Shown here one piece after another: positions 10,050 to 20,090 of a stretch of DNA of 41,311 nucleotides. The DNA is from Candidatus Absconditabacterales bacterium (GTDB taxonomy: Bacteria > Patescibacteriota > Gracilibacteria > Absconditabacterales > Absconditicoccaceae). The DNA is taken from the NCBI GenBank assembly GCA_023228925.1, contig JALOAF010000007.1:1-41311 (forward strand), in the 5' to 3' direction. Within the stretch, counting starts at the first letter, position 1; each line of letters begins with the position of its first letter. Both the position numbers and the translations under genes were made by a program. The notes beneath the pieces are model-generated. The model did not search any database, was not told the DNA's origin, and was given only the letters and a program-made list of their open reading frames with translations.

Positions 10050-10610
10050 TTATAATTTTCACATCAATTCATCTAAATTTTTGGATTGTTCTACTTTTGC
10101 TTTTTCTGCTTCTTCCTTGATACCCATTGTATCCAAAACAGCTTGTCGTCTCTTTTGTCTCATAAGTCTTTCCTGTTCTATTGCATTTTTTTCATTTTCA
10201 TCTTCAGCTTTCAATACTTGCAAATTTATTTGTTCTTCTACATATATTTCATATAATCTTTGAATTTGGAAAGACCATAGTTCTGAAACTTTTTTTACTA
10301 CACTTTGATCTCAACTTTTTACTGCTATGTAGAGTTCGGATTCTTTATCTTTTTCTACTTTTAATTCATAGTCACTAGAAAAAGATCCTAATACCAATTG
10401 TTGTAGCAAATCTCGATCAAAATCTTTTTCCAATTCTTCTGGAACAAGGTACTTTGTGGCTTTGAAGTTTGATAAGTATTCAATAAACCAAATTTGATCT
10501 TTTACTCCACCAGAAATTGGTCCAATTAGTTTTTCATATTTTTCTATAGTTTCTTTTTTTTCATTATTGTCTCTAAGTTCGTTGACGAAAGCTATAAAAT
10601 CAAATAACAT
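10050..10610 (-). CDS. Hypothetical charged helical protein
   Basis: The 186-residue product has no membrane segment or signal peptide. It is strongly charged and mostly helical, with a probable coiled coil in the second half (about residues 115-175, rich in Glu, Lys, Gln, Arg). Two TGA glycines are used, one in the final MGKL. It is a single gene between two terminator-bounded neighbours and is not obviously in an operon. I do not recognise a family. Confidence 0.75.
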
Positions 10611-10747
10611 TATAGTTGGCTTAATATATAAAAAATATATACCTTTTTTTTAATATATCAAAATTTATAGGCTTTTCAATAGAAAGTTAATTTAAATTCA
10701 TCAAGTTTACAAAACTATTGGATTTGCGATTTGAAAGACCGTAAATT

Positions 10748-11671
10748 TTACAAACTCTCCAATTCTATTTTTTCTCAATCTGGATCAATAAATTCCAATC
10801 TATAAGCACTAAGTTGCATTGGTATTTTTTCTTCTACTCCATATAAATAATCTCAAATAATTGGCAAACCATGATTTGATAAATGATAGCGAATTTGATG
10901 GGTCCTTCCAGTCAAAATTTCTATATTTAGTTCCACTATATCTCATTCTTTTTTGTAATCTAGTATTTTTGTGATTCCAATTTTAGGATTTGGATTTGGC
11001 ACTTTGGCATAAACAGTTTCTTGAATATAATAAGGTAGCTGTTTTTCTATTTTTTTAAGAAATTCATCTCCCAAAACAGTAATAATAGATTTTGCTTTAT
11101 AAAATTTTCTGATTGAAATTTCATTTTCCTCAATTTTATTGTTTAATCTATCTTCACCAAAAGAATTAGCAAGTTTACTTTTTTCTTGAAATAAAGATTT
11201 AAAATGAGCAAGTCATCTCTCAGTTTTTGCTATAATCATCAGCCCATCAGTATCTTTGTCCAATCTGTGAACAAGTCCAGCTCTAATAAAATTTCCAATA
11301 CTTGGTAGTTTTTTGAAATTATGATATAAAAATCATACAACAGATGGAGAAATTACTTCCCATACACTATTTGGATGTGATAAAATTCATTTTGCTTTGT
11401 TTATAACCATATAATCTTTTTTTTCTAAAATTATTGGTATTTGTATGTTTGGAGCCTCTTCCAAAATCATTGGAGAAAGGTACCTTTTTAAGTCATCAAT
11501 AATGACTTCATCATTATTTTTTAATTTATAAGATTTTTTTATAATTTTTCATCAAACTTTTACTCATCCTCTGGAAATAATATGATGAAAGAAATTTCTA
11601 GAATATGGAAATTGTTCACTCAATCGTGTATCTATTCTTTCTCAATTTCAATTATATTTTAGTAAGTTCAT
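10748..11671 (-). CDS. RluA-family 23S/tRNA pseudouridine synthase
   Basis: The 307-residue product has an N-terminal S4-like RNA-binding domain ([20 protein letters not shown], then [18 protein letters not shown]). It continues into the pseudouridine synthase domain with VINKAKGILSHP and the catalytic motif [12 protein letters not shown] (Asp near residue 138), and ends with [19 protein letters not shown] and the GDYLYG segment. Domain order and length fit RluD/RluC-type enzymes that convert uridines of 23S rRNA. Exact target positions cannot be assigned. Confidence 0.92.
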
Positions 11672-11785
11672 ATTAATTAGTTCATCAGGTTAAAATTTTA
11701 TCGTCTTTCTTATTGTTTTTGTTCTCTTGTCATCTTGAATGAATATTGTTTTGTTGTGTCATTTCGTTTGTTATCGTTACTCTTC

Positions 11786-11868
11786 TGTCATCTCGAGTCG
11801 TTATTGTTGCGAGAGATCTAAAAGAATTAAAGGGGATTTCTCGCAAGATAGAACACTTCGAAATGACA
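11786..11868. repeat. 83-bp palindromic interspersed repeat, copy 3
   Basis: Left end TGTCATCTCGAGTCG, inner GCGAGAGATCT / GGATTTCTCGC, right end ACACTTCGAAATGACA. Same family as 2993-3076, but with GTCG where the first pair has GTGA, so the two loci form separate subfamilies. Confidence 0.85.
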
Positions 11869-11877
11869 ACAGCATTA

Positions 11878-11960
11878 TGTCATCTCGAGTCGTTATTGTT
11901 GCGAGAGATCTAAAAACATTAAGGTAAGATTTCTCGCAAGATAGAACAATCGGAATGACA
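11878..11960. repeat. 83-bp palindromic interspersed repeat, copy 4
   Basis: Begins TGTCATCTCGAGTCG nine bases after copy 3 and ends ACAATCGGAATGACA. It is closest to copy 3, which suggests a local tandem duplication. Confidence 0.85.
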
Positions 11961-12007
11961 GCACTGCTACAATAACACCCAGAACAACGACATTCAAACA
12001 GTAGAGT

Positions 12008-12067
12008 TTGTCAAAATATAAACATACACTATAAAAAATTTGCATTTTTGAAAAAAACAAATATACT
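12008..12067 (+). promoter_or_regulatory. Two overlapping promoter candidates for 12113
   Basis: Upstream: TTGTCA (12008-12013), 16 bases, TATAAA (12030-12035). Downstream: TTGCAT (12040-12045), 16 bases, TATACT (12062-12067), with its -10 45 bases before ATG 12113. The AAAATTTGCATTTT context of the second recurs at 16513 and 16951. Confidence 0.55.
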
Positions 12068-12112
12068 TGTAATTACATTATACAAATTTTTTATCCTTTT
12101 ACAAAACAAAAA

Positions 12113-12430
12113 ATGACAGAACAAAAAGTAGATCCAAATTTATCGGATCAAAATTTAGATGAGAATCAATCTACAGAAAAAAAATGATTGTCAGGCTTTA
12201 TGAAATGATTTAATAAATTTACTTCAAAAGTTCAAGAAAAAGCAAAAAGTATTTGAAATCCTCTAGATAAAGTTGCTTGAAAGGTGACAGGAGTTTTGGA
12301 TAAAGTAGAACAAAAATTTACAGAAATTTCTGGAGTAAATCTAGATTCTCTAGCTACTATGCCAAAAAAGGAAGATAAAAAAGCTGATGATGGTACAGAA
12401 AATAAAACAGAACTTGAAAAAGAAGTTTAA
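12113..12430 (+). CDS. Small acidic/amphipathic hypothetical protein
   Basis: The 105-residue product has an acidic N-terminus, a central amphipathic stretch (GLSGFMKGFNKFTSKVQEKA, then DKVAGKVTGVLDKVEQKF) and an acidic Lys/Glu tail. There is no signal peptide or membrane helix. The amphipathic centre could bind a membrane or a coat-like partner, but that is inference. It has its own promoter and a terminator-like hairpin at 12481. I do not recognise a family. Confidence 0.7.
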
Positions 12431-12480
12431 TAATTATCTGCAATAATTTCTCTTTTTTGTAAAAAGTAAAGTATAAATTT

Positions 12481-12527
12481 AAAAAAGTCCTAGGAATTTT
12501 GACAAAAGGGCTTTTTTTGTTTATAAT
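12481..12527 (+). promoter_or_regulatory. Overlapping terminator and consensus promoter before 12659
   Basis: AAAAAAGTCC (12481-12490) pairs with GGGCTTTTTT (12508-12517), a terminator for the gene ending at 12430. The loop contains TTGACA (12499-12504), and TATAAT (12522-12527) follows after 17 bases, so a consensus promoter sits inside and after the hairpin. The block resembles the 27-bp box at 5631 and 28928. The leader to ATG 12659 is unusually long (about 130 bases). Confidence 0.7.
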
Positions 12528-12658
12528 GAGATTGTTTTAATATAGTTTTTTTTCAAACTTTATGTTTTGTAACTTTATTTTGTGGTTTTAAGTTTGAAAA
12601 TGCAAAACAAAAAACTTTTCTCTAGTGTATAAATTATTTATTCTTTTATAAAGTAAAA

Positions 12659-14062
12659 ATGATAGAACAACTTGAAAATGTCATAGACAAGGATTATAGG
12701 TCTATTGATAAAGATTCTGAATTAGCAGATACTGTTAAATGAGTAACTCAAGAAACAGAGATGCTTGCTAATGATGTTATAGAAAATTTAAATTTAGAGA
12801 AACGATCATCTACTGTAGAAGAAGAATTGCAACAAGATGGAGCTTGGTTAACTTATTGAGAAATGAAAGCTAAAAATACTTATACCATTTTAGTTCAATC
12901 ATCTATATCTTTAGTTAGTGACAAGTTGACACAGAATATACCTATGTTAGCAAATTCTGAGCTTGAAATGAAATTTGATAAAAACTGAAAACAAGACACC
13001 AATTGAAAAACATTAAAAGAAATGTTAGCAGAAGCATGATGAATTGATAATGTTTATGGTTGAGGAACTCATAAATTGGTAAAAATGGTTCAAAGTATTT
13101 TCTGAATACATGCTGATGGTCTTGCTTGACCTCAATATTTTGCTAATGTAAATGCTTTTTTACAATGAAAATCATTAGATAGATTTTGAGTAAAGTGAAT
13201 TAATGACTATGTTTATTCTGATATAAGTGAGCATGTGTTTGTGAAAGAAAAAATTGTTACAAATGTAAATGAGATACCAAAGGAAATTAAATATTTTCAG
13301 TACGATAAATATATTTATGTTGCCTGATGAGCCAAGTATATTTTTTATAAAGAAGGTTGAAAAGTAGAAAAACACTCTAAAAATAGAGAAACTCCAGAAA
13401 TTACAATAAGCAAATTAACTTCTGATCAAGTTAAAGAAGAGCTTGGTATTACTATTGAACAAAAAAATTCTCTTGATTTAAAAGATATAGATATATTTGA
13501 TATAAGCAAAGATCCTATGAAAACTATTTTTGAGACTGTTAAACAAAAAGATCCTTTGAATTCAAACATTATTTATCCTGTTAGAAAAGATGATAATAAA
13601 ATTACTTTTATTTCACAAAGTAATCCATCCTCCAATAAATATGTTGTATTAGAGTACGACTATAATGATAAGAACGTTACAGTAGGACAGAACAAATACT
13701 TGGCTTATATATTTTTAACTGAAAGTTCAGAGATGGATTTACCTTCATCTGATTTATATGAAATTTGGTGATACAAACATGAATTATTTGTTGCCCTTGC
13801 TAACAAATACACTGAGATTTGGAGAAAATATGATGGCACTGGTATGTATAATAAAGAAATGAAAACAAAGGCTATTGAAGAGGCTTGGCCATGACTTAAA
13901 AACCTAGTTTGAAAACGAGATGCTAGAGATGTTACAGAATGGATTACAAACAAACCAAATTGAAAAAAATATAGAAAATGGGCAGAAGACCAAAGTAAAT
14001 TATGAAATACACACACAACTTTAAAAGATTGGTTGATATATAGAGAGGTATTCTCTTCTTAG
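12659..14062 (+). CDS. Probable peptidoglycan-binding domain protein
   Basis: The 467-residue product has no clear signal peptide. Around residues 125-170 it has THKLVKMVQSIFGIHADGLA followed by GPQYFANVNAFL, which resembles the repeat of PG_binding_1 domains (paired helices with a D-G-x-x-GP turn). The rest is not recognised. The middle (about 190-360) alternates strands and helices, and the C-terminus is basic and rich in Trp and Lys. More than a dozen TGA glycines are used. The promoter block is related to those of the M23 peptidase and the 29013 cluster, which supports a cell-wall role. Confidence 0.65.
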
Positions 14063-14080
14063 TCTTAGAAAAAATAAATA

Positions 14081-14107
14081 AAAAACAGACCCCGGGGTCT
14101 GTTTTTT
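14081..14107. terminator. Terminator after the peptidoglycan-binding protein gene
   Basis: A perfect palindrome AACAGACCCCGGGGTCTGTT flanked by A and T runs, immediately after the TAG at 14062. Confidence 0.9.
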
Positions 14108-14184
14108 ATCTTGCAATTTTATGCTAAAAATATATGGTATCATTCATATTTTACATATTTTTTTTAATTTTTTTAAATTTTCAG

Positions 14185-16389
14185 ATGAAACGAAAGTTAA
14201 AAGACAAAAGGACTATATTTACAGCCCTTATGATTATTGGACTAATCTTTATTTTTTTTGTAGGTAGATATTTCAATCCAGACACATTAAAAAGAAATTT
14301 TATTCTTACTCCAAATTGAATTTCTCATTTTAGAAAATGATTGGATGTGAGCTGAGGTACCAAGCTTGTTTTCAAGATATCTTATGATAAATATGAAGAA
14401 ATATATAATTGAGCAGAATTGGCATCAGTAAAGTCTACTATTGAAAAAATTATTCTAAAAAATATCGATAATAGAATTTCTGCTTTGTGAGTAAGTGATT
14501 ACAAGGCTTATGTCCAAAACATGGACAATAATCCATATATTATAGTGGAAATAGGATGAGTAGCAGATTTGGATCAAGCCAAGGAAATTATCGGGAAAAC
14601 TGTGGAATTAGAGTTTAGGCTTCCAAAAGAATGAGAACCAACAGATGCAGATAAAATACAAAGAAAAGAATTGGCAGAAAATCTGAAAAAAGACATAGAA
14701 TTGTCAAACTGACAAATCGATAAATTTGCAGATTCTAGATGATCTCAAAATATTTTTTATAGTAATGTAAAAGATGTAACTTTAAGTCAATTACCAAAAC
14801 TTTTTACAGCTAATCCAAAACTTCTAAATTTAGCAAAATGAGAAATTTCAGATATTTTTACTGATATGTTTGACACAGTAGAATATCAAGATCTTAGCGG
14901 AAATTTAAGTCAAAATGATCTTTATGGATACACTTTTTATCGTATAAATGATATCAAAGAACTTTCTAGAGAAAACATATCACTGGAAGATATTATAGAT
15001 ATTTCAAATCAACTTGAGTATAAATATGAGCAAAGCTTCCAAAAATCCAATGATTTAAATGCTGATAGCTATGATTTTGTTTGAAATGATTTAGTTTATA
15101 ATATTTGACCAGTAGCAGAAGGTCAATCAGCATACAAGGTAAAAATAGTGCAAGTTGTTTCAAATCCTTTAGTTGGTATCGAAACAGAAGAGCTAGAAAA
15201 ACTGGATCAAGAAAGAGAAAAAAACATACAAAATATTCAACAAACAATAAAAACTAAAAATAGTTTTGATGATTGAGAATTGCTTGTAGATGGGCGAGTT
15301 CCAGAATTGGAGCTAAAATCTATGATAGCAGATTTTGATTCTAGTCTTGTAGGACAGGTAAAAGTTTATTCACAGATAGCTTCAGATTATATAGTATATC
15401 TTGATGATACAAAAGACTCCAATGAAAATTTATTTTCTCAATTAGTAGTAAAAAATGTAAACAAAACTAATTTTGAAGAAAAAATGGAATCAAAAATTCT
15501 TTATGATATAGAGTTGGTGTTTGTACAAGACAGAGAGACTTGGAAAACTGCTCAAACTAGTAAATGAGATATTTTGAACGGAGCTTATTTTAAGTTTGCA
15601 AACACAAGCCAATCTCAGCTTTGATTGCCTGTTGTTGTGATAAATTTTGACGATAAATGAAAAGAAATATTTTGTGATATTACTTCAGAAAACATTAGTA
15701 AGCAAATGGCTATATTTATTGGCTGAGAAATGCTAACTTCTCCTACAATTCAGTCTAAAATATGTGGAGGTACAGCTCAAATAGATTGAACCTTTACCAT
15801 GGATGGAGCAAAAGAGCTTGTAGATTCTTTAAATAATTGAGCATTACCTGCACCATTAGTACTAATGCAAGAAGAAAAAATTGCAGCTACTTTGGGTGCT
15901 ACTGCATTGCAAGGAGCTTTGTTGGCGACTTTAATTGGTGTTTTAGCAATATTTGTGTTTATATATATAAATTATGGATGGAAAAAATCTTTAATAACTT
16001 TGTGAGTACTTACATGATTTTTAATTCTTACAGCATTTGTAGTTAAACTTATAGATTATGCTTTATCATTATCTTGAATAGCAGCAGTTATTTTGTCTAT
16101 TTGAATGGCAGTAGATGCAAATATTTTAATATATGAAAGACAAAAAGAAGAAGAGGCAAACTGAAAAACTTCTAGTTCTTCTATAGATGTAGCTTATGAT
16201 AGAAGTTGGCCAGCAATTAGAGATGGAAACATTTCTACTGGAATTATAGCACTATTTCTATTTATGCTTGGGTCAAATATGTTTAAGTGATTTGGATTTA
16301 TGTTGATGGTGACTGTAGCTTTGACTTTGTTATTCAATGTTCCATTGACCAAAATGTTATTGAAATTCTTTTATAGGAAAAAAGCATAG
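14185..16389 (+). CDS. secD: Protein-export membrane protein SecD
   Basis: SecD works with SecF at the SecYEG channel, using the proton gradient to help pull exported proteins across the membrane. The 734-residue product has a first membrane helix (about 10-27), the family motif KGLDVSGGTKLVF (GLDLxGG-like), a large external P1 region, the SecD segment GLPVVVINFDDKGKEIF, and five or so C-terminal helices from about residue 570. These include GMAVDANILIYERQKEE, the SecD/SecF motif. It is longer than the usual 500-615, mostly in P1. No secF follows; a terminator does. An in-frame ATG at 14134 is possible but would add a second hydrophobic stretch, so 14185 is preferred. Confidence 0.93.
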
Positions 16390-16410
16390 AAAATATTACA
16401 CACCTAAAAT

Positions 16411-16442
16411 AAAAGACTTCCAAATGCTGGAGGTCTTTTTTG
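16411..16442 (+). terminator. secD terminator
   Basis: AAAAGACTTCC AAATGCT GGAGGTCTTTTTT, a strong stem with one mismatch, 22 bases after the secD stop. Confidence 0.85.
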
Positions 16443-16496
16443 TTATGACTTATTCTATAGTTGTTTTTTTTATCAGAACTACTTTAGTTATAAATG

Positions 16497-16529
16497 AATT
16501 TCATGCTCCAAAATTTGCATTTTAAAAAA
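16497..16529. repeat. 33-bp direct repeat, left copy
   Basis: AATTTCATGCTCCAAAATTT then GCATTTTAAAAAA. It matches 16936-16968 almost exactly (the visible change is CC to CA after CATGCT). The right copy supplies the -35 of the 17017 promoter; this copy has TTGCAT but no good -10. The pair flanks the dnaK-tail mini-gene. Confidence 0.8.
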
Positions 16530-16633
16530 ATGAGGTGGATTATGATCAAGCATATTCTTGTTTATATATTGTAGAATAATCACAACCTTTAATTCATTAT
16601 TCATTTTTTAGACAGCAAACTTTAGAACATTAT

Positions 16634-16663
16634 AAAAAAGCTGACCTTGATAGTCAGCTTTTT
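16634..16663. terminator. Terminator of the dnaK-tail mini-gene, duplicated from dnaK
   Basis: AAAAAAGCTGAC / GTCAGCTTTTT around CTTGATA. The stem sequence and following GTGTT match the true dnaK terminator at 17995-18027, so it was copied together with the coding tail. Confidence 0.8.
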
Positions 16664-16684
16664 GTGTTATTAAGATTTATTATA

Positions 16685-16807
16685 TTAATCTGCATCAATC
16701 ACTTCTTCTGATTTATCTCCATTACCTGTTTCATCTTTTTGTCCTCAATCAGTTGTGCTTTCTATCGTAGTATCAGCTTTGAGAATTTTCTTAATTGTTT
16801 CTTTCAT
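16685..16807 (-). CDS. Mini-gene encoding a copy of the DnaK C-terminal tail
   Basis: ATG 16807 begins MKETIKKILKADTTIESTTD and the 40-residue frame ends GDKSEEVIDAD. The last 30 codons align without a gap to the last 30 codons of dnaK at 18047 ([20 protein letters not shown], then VIDAD), and the flanking terminator is shared. Differences are spread out and the frame is intact, with one TGA glycine. This could be a remnant of a second dnaK or of a local duplication, or a functional peptide. The clean ATG and preserved frame argue mildly for the latter. It is too short to say more. Confidence 0.55.
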
Positions 16808-16817
16808 GTGGATTTGT

Positions 16818-16847
16818 ATTACACAATAAACACTATTTATGTGTAAT
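16818..16847. other. Inverted repeat upstream of the mini-gene
   Basis: ATTACACA at the left pairs with TGTGTAAT at the right, and inner A/T bases extend the match. It lies just upstream of the mini-gene start and could be an operator or an RNA stem in its leader. Confidence 0.45.
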
Positions 16848-16935
16848 GAAATTATTTTTTGTGATTATTCAAGAGATTTTTTTGAAAACATTCAGGTATT
16901 AAAATCTGACTAAAATTGATGGATTTTACTAGTAA

Positions 16936-16981
16936 AATTTCATGCTCAAAAATTTGCATTTTAAAAAATTTGGACTATAAT
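16936..16981 (+). promoter_or_regulatory. Promoter of 17017 within the right 33-bp direct repeat
   Basis: The direct repeat occupies 16936-16968. TTGCAT (16954-16959), 16 bases and TATAAT (16976-16981) form a good promoter. Its -10 ends 35 bases before the ATT at 17017, matching the spacing at other genes here. Confidence 0.65.
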
Positions 16982-17016
16982 TAATTTAGTAATTTTATTT
17001 TATTATCTTTATTACC

Positions 17017-17880
17017 ATTACAAAAACAAAACAAAGCTCTATCGATTCAAAAAACTATTTTGATGAACATAGAGAAACAACAAGATCAGAATTAGGAAAA
17101 ATCAAATCAAAGGATGACCTTTCTGATAAACAAAAAAATGCTTTAATCAAACTTTTACTTGATGATGTAAAAGAAAAACAATCTACTGATGAATTTAGAA
17201 AACATGCAGAAGTGAGAAAAGCTGATTACAAAAAAATCAGAGAATTGGTTATCGAAAGAGTTGGTGATCCAAAAACTGTGACCAAGGAAGACATTCAGAA
17301 TGCTGTAGATTTTTTCTATGGTAAAACTGAAAAAAAAGAATCAAAAGAAACCATGGAAAAGCCACAATTGGAATCAGAAAATTATAAAATTGATAAATGA
17401 TTAACTAAAAAAGAAAAATTGGATCAGTGATGGAAAGAGGAAGAAAGACTTGCCTATATCAATGGTATAGAAACCAACATCAAGGTACTTAAAAAAGAAC
17501 TTACAGAAGGTACTTTTGTACGAGAATATCAAGATGATGGCAAAATACCAAAACACCTTGTAGGAGAGCAACTCTTCAATAAAGTGGCGGTAACTTATCT
17601 CGATTTGTGGAAAAAATTGCCTACACGAGAGAATATGGTAGTGATGAGATGAAAAACAAAGGAAGAAAGAGAGAATTTCTTAAAAAATAACTTCCAAAAG
17701 GATTGAAAAAATTTGTTTCCTGGGTTTTGGGATCCGGATGACAAGGGATTCTACGGTATTGGTAAACGTACGGGTTATTGATTGTCAGATGGTAGTATTG
17801 TAGGGATCAACAAAGACAATATGCATCATTACAACGGTAATCCTGAGTTTGGCTTTTCGTTGCGTTTTCTCAAGAACTAG
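17017..17880 (+). CDS. Accessory protein, unknown, with probable ATT start
   Basis: The open frame runs from before 17017 to TAG 17880. The first ATG or GTG in frame is GTG 17212, but the preceding 65 codons look coding (KNYFDEHRETTRSELGKIK). The only initiator-like codons at the expected distance from the promoter are ATT 17017 and ATT 17011. With 17017 the product is 287 residues. The N-terminal two thirds is charged and helical, and the C-terminal 50 residues are glycine- and aromatic-rich (GFYGIGKRTGYGLSDGSIVG, ending FGFSLRFLKN). That end faintly recalls Fibrobacter-type paralogous surface domains (FISUMP), which is a weak inference. The 3' half is richer in G+C than its neighbours, suggesting transfer. 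Three GC-rich hairpins follow. Confidence 0.6.
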
Positions 17881-17881
17881 A

Positions 17882-17944
17882 CCGGCTCGAAGAGCCGGGT
17901 TATTCGATTACCTCGCACTTCTGCGAGGCCCTGCTTTAGCAGGG
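17882..17944. other. Three consecutive GC-rich hairpins
   Basis: Directly after the stop are CCGGCTC-GAA-GAGCCGG (17882-17898), CCTCGCA-CTTC-TGCGAGG (17911-17928) and CCCTGCT-TT-AGCAGGG (17929-17944). Each has seven perfect pairs. The last is followed by TTTGTCTATTT and may terminate transcription. Such G+C content is out of keeping with the rest of the window. Confidence 0.8.
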
Positions 17945-17994
17945 TTTGTCTATTTGACTATTTCTCAAAGAGCAGGTATCTTTCAAAATATAAT

Positions 17995-18027
17995 AAAAAG
18001 CTGACTTTAATAGTCAGCTTTTTTTGT
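17995..18027. terminator. dnaK terminator
   Basis: AAAAAGCTGACT TTAAT AGTCAGCTTTTTTT, symmetric and flanked by A and T runs, 20 bases beyond the dnaK stop. Confidence 0.9.
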
Positions 18028-18046
18028 GTTGTTAGGATTGGTTATA

Positions 18047-19948
18047 CTAATCTGCATCAATCACTTCTTCTGGTTTGTCTTCATTGCTTGATTCATCTTT
18101 TTGTTCACCTTCAGTTGTGCTTTCTGCTGTAGGACTAGCTTGTAGCTGATCTTGATATTTTTGATAAAACTCTTGGAATTCTTTTTGGATTTTGTCCATA
18201 GTAGAATCAATTTCTTCTTTGCTCACATTCTCTTTGTCTTTTACTTCCTTTGATTCAGCAATTAGTTTGTTTATTTCTTCTTTTGCTTCATCAGGTAATT
18301 TGTCAGCACTTTCTGTCAATTGATTTTCCATTTGATAGATTAACTGCTCTAATTTGTTTTTGGATTCAACAACTTCTCTCCTTTTTCTGTCGTCTTCAGC
18401 AAATTTTTCAGCATCTTCTTTTGCTTTTGTGATTTCTTCATCAGATAGATTAGTAGCTCCTTGAATTGTTACATCTTGTTTTTTACCAGTAGATTTTTCT
18501 TCAGCACTTACTTTTAAAATTCCATTTGCATCTATATCAAAAGTAACTTCTATTTGAGGTTGACCTCTTCTCATATTTGGTATTCCTTCTAAATTAAACT
18601 GTCAAAGAGATTTATTATCTTTTGCAAATTGCCTTTCTCATTGCGTAACATGTACAGTTACGGCTGATTGATTATCAGTTGCAGTAGTATAAATGTTAGA
18701 TTTTTTAGCAGGTATGGTAGTGTTTCTTTCTATCAAAACATGAGCTAATCATCACTCAACTTCCACAGCCAATGATAAAGGAGTCACATCCAAAAGAAGA
18801 ATATCTGTCACATCTCCTTGGATAATACCTCACTGGATAGCAGCACCTTGAGCAACAGACTCATCGGGATTGATAGTAGATTTGGCTTCTTTATCAAAAA
18901 TATCTTTTACAATTTTTTTGATAGAAGGCATTCTAGTAGATCATCCGACTAAAATAATTTCATTGATATCAGATTTATCCAATTTACTATCTTTTAAGGC
19001 TTGGATTACAGGCTGTTTACATCTATCCAATAGGTCTTTTGATAAATTTTCAAATTGTGCTCTAGTAAGAGATTCTGCAAGATTTTTTGCTTGTCACTTG
19101 TCATCTGTACATATAAATGGAATCATAATATCTACTCTTTCTACTTGAGAAAGTTGCATTTTTGCTTTTTCTGCTTCGTCTTTCAATCTTTGCATAGCCA
19201 TTGCATCTCATTTTAAGTCAATTCATTCTTTAGTTTTGAAAGCATCTATCAAATAGTTGATTATTTTTTGATCAAAATCTTTTCCTCATAGTTGAGTATC
19301 TCCAGAAGTAGATAAAACTTGAAAAGTACCTTCTGATCCAATTTCCAAAATTGTTACATCAAATGTTCCTCCTCAAAGATCAAAAACAACAATTTTTTCA
19401 TCTTTATTTTTTCATTCCCCATAAGCCAAAGATGCTGCGGTAGGTTCGTTAATAATTCTTTCAACTTTTAGTCCAGCGATTTCTCCAGCAGCTTTGGTAG
19501 CATTTCTTTGAGAATCATTGAAATATGCAGGTACTGTAATTACAGCTTGTGTCACAGATTCGCCTAAAAATTTTTCAGCATCTTCTTTGATTTTTTTCAA
19601 AACGAATCCAGCAAGTTGTTCTGGTTTGTAATCTTTTTTGTCTACTGTAATAATAATACCTCCATCAGATCCTTCTCTCATATCATAAGGCATATCTTTT
19701 ACCTCATCCTTTACTTCTTTAAACTTTCTACCAATAAATCTTTTGGTCTCAAAAATTACATTTTTTGGCTCCAGTATAGCTTTTCTTTTTGCTAAATCTC
19801 CAACCAACATTTCATCTCCTTTGATATAAACTATAGAAGATGTAGTTCTAGCTCATTCGCTATTTGCTATTACTTCTGATTTGTCTCATAGCATATAGGA
19901 CACACAAGAATTTGTTGTTCCTAAATCAATTCAAATTACTTTTCACAT
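18047..19948 (-). CDS. dnaK: Chaperone DnaK (Hsp70)
   Basis: DnaK is the ATP-dependent Hsp70 that holds and refolds client proteins. The 633-residue product, of standard length, begins [19 protein letters not shown] with the phosphate-1 loop. It has the [11 protein letters not shown] segment, the phosphate-2 [13 protein letters not shown] region, the interdomain linker [10 protein letters not shown] and the substrate domain with [20 protein letters not shown]. The lid helix region leads to an acidic tail ending EEVIDAD. TGA codes glycine in GIDLGTT and elsewhere. No grpE or dnaJ is adjacent. The upstream CIRCE operator predicts HrcA control. The last 30 codons and the terminator are duplicated at 16685. 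Confidence 0.98.
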
Positions 19949-20056
19949 TTTTTATAAAATTAATAATTAAAAACTGTTCGTTAGTGACTTAAATAGTGAT
20001 GTTTCATTGATTTTATTTATTTGTCAACACCGTGTCACCAAAACGATTACAGTGCT

Positions 20057-20084
20057 ACTATAATAAAAAAAAACTAAAATGCAA
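20057..20084 (-). promoter_or_regulatory. dnaK promoter
   Basis: On the minus strand TTGCAT (20084-20079), 16 bases and TATAGT (20062-20057) lie just downstream of the CIRCE element, giving a leader of about 105 bases to ATG 19948. Confidence 0.55.
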
Positions 20085-20090
20085 GAAAAT

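Larger units (their letters stand above)
11672..12112. repeat. Intergenic region with palindromic repeats and tandem promoters
   Basis: No gene is seen in these 441 bases. The left part holds a decayed repeat fragment (about 11728-11770) and two full 83-bp palindromic units (11786-11868, 11878-11960). The right part holds two overlapping promoter candidates for the gene at 12113. Confidence 0.7.

Noticed and set aside
14134..14184. Upstream ATG extending SecD by 17 residues
   Set aside because: It adds a second hydrophobic stretch before the basic MKRKLKDKR start typical of SecD; 14185 is preferred, but this is not certain.
16390..16680. Possible tRNA or small RNA gene in the intergenic region
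   Set aside because: No cloverleaf or T-loop motif was found here or elsewhere in the window; only terminators and direct repeats are supported.
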